A DNA stretch of 64,000 nucleotides from Linyphia triangularis. Its lineage: Eukaryota > Arthropoda > Arachnida > Araneae > Linyphiidae. This document shows, piece by piece, positions 25,758 to 39,050 of the stretch. Location of the stretch: contig OZ021729.1 in NCBI GenBank assembly GCA_963978545.1, positions 84,362,670 to 84,426,669 on the forward strand, read 5' to 3'. A program made the position numbers and the translations under genes. The notes beneath the pieces were generated by a model. That model searched no databases. It was not told where the DNA came from and saw only the letters and a program-made list of their open reading frames with translations. Numbering within the stretch: the first letter of the stretch is position 1; each line of letters starts with the position of its first letter.

Positions 25758-27470
25758 TAAAGGTTTGAAAATTTAGAAGTGTGAAATTTTTCATACGATT
25801 AATATGGGGAAAATTTGAAACGAAACATTTTGAAAGTGCACTTTTTGGACCACATTTAGACCCACTTCTTATTTAGTTAGTGTTTTAAAATTGGAATTGG
25901 AGTTTCTCCTATATATAAGCTTCAATATCACAAACGGGAAAAAATTTTGAAAATTTTACTTTTTGATCAATAATTCATTGAATAGTCCGCCATGTGTTTT
26001 CAATGAGGCAATTGTATTCATGAGAAAATTGCTCAAATGCTTTCAAATTGTGAATTTAAGTTGGATATATGTTTTATAGTCATTCTTTTTATAGTCATTT
26101 TATAGACCATTTTAATGTGGAAATCAATTCGGGTGATGATTTCTGTTACCCTAGCTGTAAAAATATTGTAAAAGTTTGAAAATTTAGATGTGTGAAATTT
26201 TTCATACGATTAACATGGGGAAAATTTAAAACGAAACATTTTGAAAGTGCACTTTTTGGACCACCTTTAGACCCACTTCTTATTTAGTTAGTGTTTTCAA
26301 ATTGGAATTGGAGTTTCTCCTATATATAAGCTTCAATATCACAAACGGGAAAAAAATTTGAAAATTTTACTTTTTGATCAATAATTCATTGAATAGTCCG
26401 CCATGTGTTTTCAATGAGGCAATTGTATTGATGAGAAAATTGCTCAAATGCTTTTAAATTGTGAATTTGAGTAGGATATATGTTTTATAGTCATTCTTTT
26501 TATAGTCATTTTATAGACCATTTTAATGTGGAAATCAATTCGGGTGATGATTTCTGTTACCCTAGCTGTAAAAAGATTGTAAAAGTTTGAAAATTTAGAA
26601 GTGTGAAATTTTTCATACGATTAACATGGAAAAAATTTAAAACGAAACATTTTGAAAGTGCACTTTTTGGACCACCTTTAGACCCACTTCTTATTTAGTT
26701 AGTGTTTTAAAATTGAAATTAGAGTTTCTCCTATATATAAGCTTCAATATCACAAACGGGAAAATTTTTTGAAAATTTTAGTTTTTGATCAATAATTCAT
26801 TGAATAGTCCGCCATGTGTTTTCAATGGGGGAATTGTATTTTTGAGAAAATTGCTCAAATGCTTTCAAATTGCGAATTTGAGTTGGATATATGTTTATAG
26901 TCATTCTGGTACCAAATTTTAATTAAAAAAAAAGTATTCTAAAAATCAAAAATTCCATTTTTCGTATATCTTGAAATATTTCAGTTTAGAGTGTAATTGA
27001 ATGGAAGATTTCGTTTTTAACAAATGGTTCCAAATTGTGTTTTTTATTCAAAAACACTTTAAAAATCAAACTAATTTCAAAATTTTGGCCAAAAAAAATA
27101 TTTTTGAATAGCTTTATGAGAAGTTGAAATTTTGGAACGAAAGCGCTCAGAAACTGTTTTTAAGTCTTTATTTTACTTAGCATTGCTTCGATTTTGAGTG
27201 CTAAAATACTATTTCATGAGCAAATTGATGATCAGAAAGAAATTGGGTGATGACTTTTATTATCCTAGGCAAAAATTAAGGTTAAAATTCGAAAATTGAG
27301 AATCTGAAAATTGCCTTAGGATTGGCAAGTTTATTGTATATTCAAAGGGATATAAAGACTTTTTTTGGCAATAACTGAATTTTGAGTAGTAAAATTTCAT
27401 TTTAATGACCATTTTAATGTTAAAATCAATTCGGGTGACGATTTTTGTTACCCTAGCTGTAAAAAGATTG
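25758..27470 (+). repeat. Higher-order unit 17 (3 monomers)
   Basis: 1713 bp. AAAATATTGTAAAAG (near 26161) is shared with the next unit, 1715 bp on; TTTATTGTATATTC is shared with unit 15. Confidence 0.9.
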
Positions 27471-30005
27471 TAAAAGTTTGAAAATTTAGAAGTGTGAAAT
27501 TTTTCATACGATTAATATGGGGAAAATTTGAAACGAAACATTTTGAAAGTGCACTTTTTGGACCACATTTAGACCCACTTCTTATTTAGTTAGTGTTTTA
27601 AAATTGGAATTGGAGTTTCTCCTATATATAAGCTTCAATATCACAAACGGGAAAAAATTTTGAAAATTTTACTTTTTGATCAATAATTCATTGAATAGTC
27701 CGCCATGTGTTTTCAATGAGGCAATTGTATTCATGAGAAAATTGCTCAAATGCTTTCAAATTGTGAATTTAAGTTGGATATATGTTTTATAGTCATTCTT
27801 TTTATAGTCATTTTATAGACCATTTTAATGTGGAAATCAATTCGGGTGATGATTTCTGTTACCCTAGCTGTAAAAATATTGTAAAAGTTTGAAAATTTAG
27901 ATGTGTGAAATTTTTCATACGATTAACATGGGGAAAATTTAAAACGAAACATTTTGAAAGTGCACTTTTTGGACCACCTTTAGACCCACTTCTTATTTAG
28001 TTAGTGTTTTCAAATTGGAATTGGAGTTTCTCCTATATATAAGCTTCAATATCACAAACGGGAAAAAATTTTGAAAATTTTACTTTTTGATCAATAATTC
28101 ATTGAATAGTCCGCCATGTGTTTTCAATGGGGCAATTGTATTGATGAGAAAATTGCTCAAATGCTTTCAAATTGTGAATTTGAGTAGGATATATGTTTTA
28201 TAGTCATTCTTTTTATAGTCATTTTATAGACCATTTTAATGTGGAAATCAATTCGGGTGATGATTTCTGTTACCCTAGCTGTAAAAAGATTGTAAAAGTT
28301 TGAAAATTTAGATGTGTGAAATTTTTCATACGATTAACATGGGGAAAATTTAAAACGAAACATTTTGAAAGTGCACTTTTTGGACCACCTTTAGACCCAC
28401 TTCTTATTTAGTTAGTGTTTTCAAATTGGAATTGGAGTTTCTCCTATATATAAGCTTCAATATCACAAACGGGAAAAAATTTTGAAAATTTTACTTTTTG
28501 ATCAATAATTCATTGAATAGTCCGCCATGTGTTTTCAATGGGGCAATTGTATTGATGAGAAAATTGCTCAAATGCTTTCAAATTGTGAATTTGAGTAGGA
28601 TATATGTTTTATAGTCATTCTTTTTATAGTCATTTTATAGACCATTTTAATGTGGAAATCAATTCGGGTGATGATTTCTGTTACCCTAGCTGTAAAAAGA
28701 TTGTAAAAGTTTGAAAATTTAGATGTGTGAAATGTTTCATACGATTAACATGGGGAAAATTTAAACCGAAACATTTTGAAACTGCACTTTTTGGACCACC
28801 TTTAGACCCACTTCTTATTTAGTTAGTGTTTTCAAATTGGAATTGGAGTTTCTCCTATATATAAGCTTCAATATCACAAACGGGAAAAAATTTTGAAAAT
28901 TTTACTTTTTGATCAATAATTCATTGAATAGTCCGCCATGTGTTTTCAATGGGGCAATTGTATTCATGAGAAAATTGCTCAAATGCTTTCAAATTGTGAA
29001 TTTGAGTAGGATATATGTTTTATAGTCATTCTTTTTATAGTCATTTTATAGACCATTTTAATGTGGAAATCAATTCGGGTGATGATTTCTGTTACCCTAG
29101 CTGTAAAAAGATTGTAAAAGTTTGAAAATTTAGATGTGTGAAATTTTTCATACGATTAACATGGGGAAAATTTAAAACGAAACATTTTGAAAGTGCACTT
29201 TTTGGACCACCTTTAGACCCACTTCTTATTTAGTTAGTGTTTTAAAATTGGAATTGGAGTTTCTCCTATATATAAGCTTCAATATCACAAACGGGAAAAA
29301 ATTTTGAAAATTTTACTTTTTGATCAATAATTCATTGAATAGTCCGCCATGTGTTTTCAATGGGGGAATTGTATTTTTGAGAAAATTGCTCAAATGCTTT
29401 TAAATTGCGAATTTGAGTTGGATATATGTTTATAGTCATTCTGGTACCAAATTTTAATTAAAAAAAAAGTATTCTAAAAATCAAAAATTCCATTTTTCGT
29501 ATATCTTGAAATATTTCAGTTTAGAGTGTAATTGAATGGAAGATTTCGTTTTTAACAAATGGTTCCAAATTGTGTTTTTTATTCAAAAACACTTTAAAAA
29601 TCAAACTAATTTCAAAATTTTGGCCAAAAAAAATATTTTTGAATAGCTTTATGAGAAGTTGAAATTTTGGAACGAAAGCGCTCAGAAACTGTTTTTAAGT
29701 CTTTATTTTACTTAGCATTGCTTCGATTTTGAGTGCTAAAATACTATTTCATGAGCAAATTGATGATCAGAAAGAAATTGGGCGATGACTTTTATTATCC
29801 TAGGCAAAAATTAAGGTTAAAATTCGAAAATTGAGAATTTGAAAATTGCCTTAGTATTGGCAAGTTTAATGTATATTGAAAGGGATATAAAGACTTTTTT
29901 TGGCAATAACTGAATTTTGAGTAGTAAAATTTCATTTTAATGACCATTTTAATGTGGAAATCAATTCGGGTGACGATTTTTGTTACCCTAGCTGTAAAAA
30001 GATTG
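27471..30005 (+). repeat. Higher-order unit 18 (5 monomers)
   Basis: 2535 bp. Three type-b-like monomers sit between the type a monomer and the closing type c-ended one. Gain of two 411-bp repeats over the usual unit is consistent with unequal exchange. Confidence 0.9.
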
Positions 30006-30896
30006 TAAAAGTTGGAAAATTTAGAAGTGTGAAATTTTTCATACGATTAATATGGGGAAAATTTGAAACGAAACATTTTGAAAGTGCACTTTTTGGACCA
30101 CATTTAGACCCACTTCTTATTTAGTTAGTGTTTTAAAATTGGAATTGGAGTTTCTCCTATATATAAGCTTCAATATCACAAACGGGAAAAAAATTTGAAA
30201 ATTTTACTTTTTGATCAATAATTCATTGAATAGTCCGCCATGTGTTTTCAATGGGGGAATTGTATTTTTGAGAAAATTGCTCAAATGCTTTTAAATTGCG
30301 AATTTGAGTTGGATATATGTTTATAGTCATTCTGGTACCAAATTTTAATTAAAAAAAAAGTATTCTAAAAATCAAAAATTCCATTTTTCGTATATCTTGA
30401 AATATTTCAGTTTAGAGTGTAATTGAATGGAAGATTTCGTTTTTAACAAATGGTTCCGAATTGTGTTTTTTATTCAAAAACACTTTAAAAATCAAACTAA
30501 TTTCAAAATTTTGGCCAAAAAAAGTATTTTTGAATAGCTTTATGAGAAGTTGAAATTTTGGAACGAAAGCGCTCAGAAACTGTTTTTAAGTCTTTATTTT
30601 ACTTAGCATTGCTTCAATTTTGAGTGCTAAAATACTATTTCATGAGCAAATTGATGATCAGAAAGAAATTGGGTGATGACTTTTATTATCCTAGGCAAAA
30701 ATTAAGGTTAAAATTCGAAAATTGAGAATCTGAAAATTGCCTTAGGATTGGCAAGTTTAATGTATATTCAAAGGGATATAAAGACTTTTTTTGGCAATAA
30801 CTGAATTTTGAGTAGTAAAATTTCATTTTAATGACCATTTTAATGTTAAAATCAATTCGGGTGACGATTTTTGTTACCCTAGCTGTAAAAAGATTG
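30006..30896 (+). repeat. Higher-order unit 19 (single a/c hybrid monomer)
   Basis: 891 bp. The only monomer starts as type a (TTAATATGGGG, CCACATTTAGACCC, TTTTACTTTTTG) and becomes type c at TGGGGGAATTG, so the switch lies between about 30212 and 30253. This is the expected product of an exchange that deleted two monomers. Confidence 0.9.
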
Positions 30897-33429
30897 TAAA
30901 AGTTTGAAAATTTAGAAGTGTGAAATTTTTCATACGATTAATATGGGGAAAATTTGAAACGAAACATTTTGAAAGTGCACTTTTTGGACCACATTTAGAC
31001 CCACTTCTTATTTAGTTAGTGTTTTAAAATTGGAATTGGAGTTTCTCCTATATATAAGCTTCAATATCACAAACGGGAAAAAATTTTGATAATTTTACTT
31101 TTTGATCAATAATTCATTGAATAGTCCGCCATGTGTTTTCAATGGGGCAATTGTATTGATGAGAAAATTGCTCAAATGCTTTCAAATTGTGAATTTGAGT
31201 TGGATATATGTTTTATAGTCATTCTTTTTATAGTCATTTTATAGACCATTTTAATGTGGAAATCAATTCGGGTGATGATTTCTGTTACTTAGCTGTAAAA
31301 AGATTGTAAAAGTTTGAAAATTTAGATGTGTGAAATTTTTCATACGATTAACATGGGGAAAATTTAAACCGAAACATTTTGAAAGTGCACTTTTTGGACC
31401 ACCTTTAGACCCACTTCTTATTTAGTTAGTGTTTTCAAATTGGAATTGGAGTTTCTCCTATATATAAGCTTCAATATCACAAACGGGAAAAAATTTTGAA
31501 AATTTTAGTTTTTGATCAATAATTCATTGAATAGTCCGCCATGTGTTTTCAATGGGGTAATTGTATTGATGAGAAAATTGCTCAAATGCTTTCAAATTGT
31601 GAATTTGAGTTGGATATATGTTTTATAGTAATTCTTTTTATAGTCATTTTATAGACCATTTTAATGTGGAAATCAATTCGGGTGATGATTTCTGTTACCC
31701 TAGCTGTAAAAAGATTGTAAAAGTTTGAAAATTTAGAAGTGTGAAATTTTTCATACGATTAACATGGAAAAAATTTAAAACGAAACATTTTGAAAGTGCA
31801 CTTTTTGGACCACCTTTAGACCCATTTCTTATTTAGTTAGTGCTTTAAAATTGGAATTGGAGTTTCTCCTATATATAAGCTTCAATATCACAAACTGGAA
31901 AATTTTTTGAAAATTTTACTTTTTGATCAATAATTCATTGAATAGTCCGCCATGTGTTTTCAATGGGGTAATTGTATTGATGAGAAAATTGCTCAAATGC
32001 TTTCAAATTGTGAATTTAAGTTGGATATATGTTTTATAGTCATTCTTTTTATAGTCATTTTATAGACCATTTTAATGTGGAAATCAATTCGGGTGATGAT
32101 TTCTGTTACCCTAGCTGTAAAAAGATTGTAAAAGTTTGAAAATTTAGATGTGTGAAATGTTTCATACGATTAACATGGGGAAAATTTAAAACGAAACATT
32201 TTGAAAGTGCACTTTTTGGACCACCTTTAGACCCATTTCTTATTTAGTTAGTGCTTTAAAATTGGAATTGGAGTTTCTCCTATATATAAGCTTCAATATC
32301 ACAAACTGGAAAAATTTTTGAAAATTTTAGTTTTTGATCAATAATTCATTGAATAGTCCGCCATGTGTTTTCAATGGGGTAATTGTATTGATGAGAAAAT
32401 TGCTCAAATGCTTTCAAATTGTGAATTTAAGTTGGATATATGTTTTATAGTCATTCTTTTTATAGTCATTTTATAGACCATTTTAATGTGGAAATCAATT
32501 CGGGTGATGATTTCTGTTACCCTAGCTGTAAAAAGATTGTAAAAGTTTGAAAATTTAGAAGTGTGAAATTTTTCATACGATTAACATGGAAAAAATTAAA
32601 AACGAAACATTTTGAAAGTGCACTTTTTGGACCACCTTTAGACCCACTTCTTATTTAGTTAGTGTTTTAAAATTGAAATTAGAGTTTCTCCTATATATAA
32701 GCTTCAATATCACAAACGGGAAAAATTTTTGAAAATTTTAGTTTTTGATCAATAATTCATTGAATAGTCCGCCATGTGTTTTCAATGGGGGAATTGTATT
32801 TTTGAGAAAATTGCTCAAATGCTTTCAAATTGCGAATTTGAGTTGGATATATGTTTATAGTCATTCTGGTACCAAATTTTAATTAAAAAAAAGTATTCTA
32901 AAAATCAAAAATTCCATTTTTCGTATATCTTGAAATATTTCAGTTTAGAGTGTAATTGAATGGAAGATTTCGTTTTTAACAAATGGTTCCAAATTGTGTT
33001 TTTTATTCAAAAACACCTAAAAAATCAAACTAATTTCAAAATTTTGGCCAAAAAAAATATTTTTGAATAGCTTTATGAGAAGTTGAAATTTTGGAACGAA
33101 AGCGCTCAGAAACTGTTTTTAAGTCTTTATTTTACTTAGCATTGCTTCGATTTTGAGTGCTAAAATACTATTTCATGAGCAAATTGATGATCAGAAAGAA
33201 ATTGGGTGATGACTTTTATTATCCTAGGCAAAAATTAAGGTTAAAATTCGAAAATTGAGAATCTGAAAATTGCCTTAGGATTGGCAAGTTTAATGTATAT
33301 TCAAAGGGATATAAAGACTTTTTTTGGCAATAACTGAATTTTGAGTAGTAAAATTTCATTTTAATGACCATTTTAATGTTAAAATCAATTCGGGTGACGA
33401 TTTTTGTTACCCTAGCTGTAAAAAGATTG
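30897..33429 (+). repeat. Higher-order unit 20 (5 monomers)
   Basis: 2533 bp. It has GTTACTTAGCTG near 31286, a change otherwise seen only in unit 32, and GCTTTAAAATTGG and AAACTGGAAAA variants in its third and fourth monomers. Confidence 0.9.
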
Positions 33430-34320
33430 TAAAAGTTTGAAAATTTAGAAGTGTGAAATTTTTCATACGATTAATAAGGGGAAAATTTGAAACGAAACAT
33501 TTTGAAAGTGCACTTTTTGGACCACATTTAGACCCACTTCTTATTTAGTTAGTGTTTTAAAATTGAAATTAGAGTTTCTCCTATATATAAGCTTCAATAT
33601 CACAAACGGGAAAAATTTTTGAAAATTTTAGTTTTTGATCAATAATTCATTGAATAGTCCGCCATGTGTTTTCAATGGGGGAATTGTATATTTGAGAAAA
33701 TTGCTCAAATGCTTTCAAATTGCGAATTTGAGTTGGATATATGTTTATAGTCATTCTGGTACCAAATTTTAATTAAAAAAAAAGTATTCTAAAAATCAAA
33801 AATTCCATTTTTCGTATATCTTGAAATATTTCAGTTTAGAGTGTAATTGAATGGAAGATTTCGTTTTTAACAAATGGTTCCAAATTGTGTTTTTCATTCA
33901 AAAACACTTTAAAAATCAAACTAATTTCAAAATTTTGGCCAAAAAAAATATTTTTGAATAGCTTTATGAGAAGTTGAAATTTTGGAACGAAAGCGCTCAG
34001 AAACTGTTTTTAAGTCTTTATTTTACTTAGCATTGCTTCGATTTTGAGTGCTAAAATACTATTTCATGAGCAAATTGATGATCAGAAAGAAATTGGGTGA
34101 TGACTTTTAGTATCCTAGGCAAAAATTAAGGTTAAAATTCGAAAATTGAGAATCTGAAAATTGCCTTAGGATTGGCAAGTTTAATGTATATTCAAAGGGA
34201 TATAAAGACTTTTTTTGGCAATAACTGAATTTTGAGTAGTAAAATTTCATTTTAATGACCATTTTAATGTGGAAATCAATTCAAGTGACGATTTTTGTTA
34301 CCCTAGCTGTAAAAAGATTG
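33430..34320 (+). repeat. Higher-order unit 21 (single a/c hybrid monomer)
   Basis: 891 bp. The switch from type a to type c lies earlier than in unit 19, between CCACATTTAGACCC and AAATTAGAG (about 33525-33570), so the two single-monomer units have different junctions. The end has TTCAAGTGACG. Confidence 0.9.
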
Positions 34321-35624
34321 TAAAAGTTGGAAAATTTAGAAGTGTGAAATTTTTCATACGATTAATATGGGGAAAATTTGAAACGAAACATTTTGAAAGT
34401 GCACTTTTTGGACCACATTTAGACCCACTTCTTATTTAGTTAGTGTTTTAAAATTGAAATTAGAGTTTCTCCTATATATAAGCTTCAATATCACAAACGG
34501 GAAAAATTTTTGAAAATTTTAGTTTTTGATCAATAATTCATTGAATAGTCCGCCATGTGTTTTCAATGGGGGAATTGTATTTTTGAGAAAATTGCTCAAA
34601 TGCTTTCAAATTGTGAATTTGAGTTGGATATATGTTTTATAGTAATTCTTTTTATAGTCATTTTATAGACCATTTTAATGTGGAAATCAATTCGGGTGAT
34701 GATTTCTGTTACCCTAGCTGTAAAAAGATTGTAAAAGTTTGAAAATTTAGAAGTGTGAAATTTTTCATACGATTAACATGGAAAAAATTTAAAACGAAAC
34801 ATTTTGAAAGTGCACTTTTTGGACCACCTTTAGACCCACTTCTTATTTAGTTAGTGTTTTAAAATTGAAATTAGAGTTTCTCCTATATATAAGCTTCAAT
34901 ATCACAAACGGGAAAATTTTTTGAAAATTTTAGTTTTTGATCAATAATTCATTGAATAGTCCGCCATGTGTTTTCAATGGGGGAATTGTATTTTTGAGAA
35001 AATTGCTCAAATGCTTTCAAATTGCGAATTTGAGTTGGATATATGTTTTATAATCATTCTGATACCAAATTTTAATTAAAAAAAAAAGTATTCTAAAAAT
35101 CAAAAATTCCTTTTTTCGTATATCTTGAAATATTTCAGTTTGGAGTGTAATTGAATGGAAGATTTCGTTTTTAACAAATGGTTCCAAATTGTGTTTTTTA
35201 TTCAAAAACACTTTAAAAATCAAATTAATTTCAAAATTTTGGCCAAAAAAATTATTTTTGAATAGCTTTATGAGAAGTTGAAATTTTGGAACGAAAGCGC
35301 TCAGAAACTGTTTTTAAGTCTTTATTTTACTTAGCATTGCTTCGATTTTGTGTGCTAAAATACTATTTCATGAGCAAATTGATGATCAGAAAGAAATTGG
35401 GTGATGACTTTTATTATCCTAGGCAAAAATTAAGGTTAAAATTCGAAAAGTGAGAATCTGAAAATTGCCTTAGGATTGGCAAGTTTAATGTATATTCAAA
35501 GGGATATAAAGACTTTTTTTGGCAATAACTGAATTTTGAGTAGTAAAATTTCATTTTAATGACCATTTTAATGTTAAAATCAATTCGGGTGACGATTTTT
35601 GTTACCCTAGCTGTAAAAAGATTG
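34321..35624 (+). repeat. Higher-order unit 22 (2 monomers)
   Basis: 1304 bp. The first monomer is a mosaic: type a start, type c middle (AAATTAGAG, TGGGGGAATTG), type b end (TTATAGTAATTC). The extension is the GATACC subtype, with one extra A and CCTTTTTTCGTATATC. Confidence 0.9.
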
Positions 35625-37337
35625 TAAAAGTTTGAAAATTTAGAAGTGTGAAATTTTTCATACGATTAATATGGGGAAAATTTGAAACGAAACATTTTGA
35701 AAGTGCACTTTTTGGACCACATTTAGATCCACTTCTTATTTAGTTAGTGTTTTAAAATTGGAATTGGAGTTTCTCCTATATATAAGCTTCAATATCACAA
35801 ACGGGAAAAATTTTTGAAAATTTTACTTTTTGATCAATAATTCATTGAATAGTCCGCCATGTGTTTTCAATGAGGCAATTGTATTCATGAGAAAATTGCT
35901 CAAATGCTTTCAAATTGTGAATTTAAGTTGGATATATGTTTTATAGTCATTCTTTTTATAGTCATTTTATAGACCATTTTAATGTGGAAATCAATTCGGG
36001 TGATGATTTCTGTTACCCTAGCTGTAAAAAGATTGTAAAAGTTTGAAAATTTAGATGTGTGAAATGTTTCATACGATTAACATGGGGAAAATTTAAAACG
36101 AAACATTTTGAAAGTGCACTTTTTGGACCACCTTTAGACCCATTTCTCATTTAGTTAGTGCTTTAAAATTGGAATTGGAGTTTCTCCTATATATAAGCTT
36201 CAATATCACAAACTGGAAAAAATTTTGAAAATTTTAGTTTTTGATCAATAATTCATTGAATAGTCCGCCATGTGTTTTCAATGGGGTAATTGTATTGATG
36301 AGAAAATTGCTCAAATGCTTTCAAATTGTGAATTTAAGTTGGATATATGTTTTATAGTCATTCTTTTTATAGTCATTTTATAGACCATTTTAATGTGGAA
36401 ATCAATTCGGGTGATGATTTCTGTTACCCTAGCTGTAAAAAGATTGTAAAAGTTTGAAAATTTAGAAGTGTGAAATTTTTCATACGATTAACATGGAAAA
36501 AATTTAAAACGAAACATTTTGAAAGTGCACTTTTTGGACCACCTTTAGACCCACTTCTTATTTAGTTAGTGTTTTAAAATTGAAATTAGAGTTTCTCCTA
36601 TATATAAGCTTCAATATCACAAACGGGAAAAAATTTTGAAAATTTTAGTTTTTGATCAATAATTCATTGAATAGTCCGCCATGTGTTTTCAATGGGGGAA
36701 TTGTATTTTTGAGAAAATTGCTCAAATGCTTTCAAATTGCGAATTTGAGTTGGATATATGTTTATAGTCATTCTGGTACCAAATTTTAATTAAAAAAAAA
36801 GTATTCTAAAAATCAAAAATTCCATTTTTCGTATATCTTGAAATATTTCAGTTTAGAGTGTAATTGAATGGAAGATTTCGTTTTTAACAAATGGTTCCGA
36901 ATTGTGTTTTTTATTCAAAAACACTTTAAAAATCAAACTAATTTCAAAATTTTGGCCAAAAAAATTATTTTTGAATAGCTTTATGAGAAGTTGAAATTTT
37001 GGAACGAAAGCGCTCAGAAACTGTTTTTAAGTCTTTATTTTACTTAGCATTGCTTCGATTTTGAGTGCTAAAATACTATTTCATGAGCAAATTGATGATC
37101 AGAAAGAAATTGGGTGATGACTTTTATTATCCTAGGCAAAAATTAAGGTTAAAATTCGAAAATTGAGAATCTGAAAATTGCCTTAGGATTGGCAAGTTTA
37201 ATGTATATTCAAAGGGATATAAAGACTTTTTTTGGCAATAACTGAATTTTGAGTAGTAAAATTTCATTTTAATGACCATTTTAATGTTAAAATCAATTCG
37301 GGTGACGATTTTTGTTACCCTAGCTGTAAAAAGATTG
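35625..37337 (+). repeat. Higher-order unit 23 (3 monomers)
   Basis: 1713 bp with CATTTCTCATTTAG and AAACTGG in the second monomer. Its extension carries GGTTCCGAATTG, common among units to its right. Confidence 0.9.
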
Positions 37338-39050
37338 TAAAAGTTTGAAAATTTAGAAGTGTGAAATTTTTCATACGATTAATATGGGGAAAATTTGAAA
37401 CGAAACATTTTGAAAGTGCACTTTTTGGACCACATTTAGACCCACTTCTTATTTAGTTAGTGTTTTAAAATTGGAATTGGAGCTTCTCCTATGTATAAGC
37501 TTCAATATCACAAACGGGAAAAAATTTTGAAAATTTTACTTTTTGATCAATAATTCATTGAATAGTCCGCCATGTGTTTTCAATGAGGCAATTGTATTCA
37601 TGAGAAAATTGCTCAAATGCTTTCAAATTGTGAATTTAAGTTGGATATATGTTTTATAGTCATTCTTTTTATAGTCATTTTATAGACCATTTTAATGTGG
37701 AAATCAATTCGGGTGATGATTTCTGTTACCCTAGCTGTAAAAAGATTGTAAAAGTTTGAAAATTTAGATGTGTGAAATTTTTCATACGATTAACATGGGG
37801 AAAATTTAAAACGAAACATTTTGAAAGTGCACTTTTTGGACCACCTTTAGACCCACTTCTTATTTAGTTAGTGTTTTCAAATTGGAATTGGAGTTTCTCC
37901 TATATATAAGCTTCAATATCACAAACGGGAAAAAATTTTGAAAATTTTACTTTTTGATCAATAATTCATTGAATAGTCCGCCATGTGTTTTCAATGGGGC
38001 AATTGTATTGATGAGAAAATTGCTCAAATGCTTTCAAATTGTGAATTTGAGTAGGATATATGTTTTATAGTCATTCTTTTTATAGTCATTTTATAGACCA
38101 TTTTAATGTGGAAATCAATTTGGGTGATGATTTTTGTTACCCTAGCTGTAAAAAGATTGTAAAAGTTTGAAAATTTAGAAGTGTGAAATTTTTCATACGA
38201 TTAACATGGGGAAAATTTAAAACGAAACATTTTGAAAGTGCACTTTTTGGACCACCTTTAGACCCACTTCTTATTTAGTTAGTGTTTTCAAATTGGAATT
38301 GGAGTTTCTCCTATATATAAGCTTCAATATCACAAACGGGAAAATTTTTTGAAAATTTTACTTTTTGATCAATAATTCATTGAATAGTCCGCCATGTGTT
38401 TTCAATGGGGGAATTGTATTTTTGAGAAAATTGCTCAAATGCTTTCAAATTGCGAATTTGAGTTGGATATATGTTTATAGTCATTCTGGTACCAAATTTT
38501 AATTAAAAAAAAAGTATTCTAAAAATCAAAAATTCCATTTTTCGTATATCTTGAAATATTTCAGTTTAGAGTGTAATTGAATGGAAGATTTCGTTTTTAA
38601 CAAATGGTTCCAAATTGTGTTTTTTATTCAAAAACACTTTAAAAATCAAACTAATTTCAAAATTTTTGCCAAAAAAAATATTTTTGAATAGCTTTATGAG
38701 AAGTTGAAATTTTGGAACGAAAGCGCTCAGAAACTGTTTTTAAGTCTTTATTTTACTTAGCATTGCTTCGATTTTGAGTGCTAAAATACTATTTCATGAG
38801 CAAATTGATGATCAGAAAGAAATTGGGTGATGACTTTTATTATCCTAGGCAAAAATTAAGGTTAAAATTCGAAAATTAAGAATTTGAAAATTGCCTTAGG
38901 ATTGGCAAGTTTAATGTATATTCAAAGGGATATAAAGACTTTTTTTGGCAATAACTGAATTTTGAGTAGTAAAATTTCATTTTAATGACCATTTTAATGT
39001 GGAAATCAATTCGGGTGACGATTTTTGTTACCCTAGCTGTAAAAAGATTG
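37338..39050 (+). repeat. Higher-order unit 24 (3 monomers)
   Basis: 1713 bp. The first monomer has GGAGCTTCTCC and a damaged TATA tract (CTATGTATAAG). The second boundary reads AATTTGGGTGATG. Confidence 0.9.

Noticed and set aside
35017..35223. 68-codon minus-strand frame in unit 22
   Set aside because: It lies in the extension and depends on one extra A in an A tract; other copies of the extension do not keep it open.
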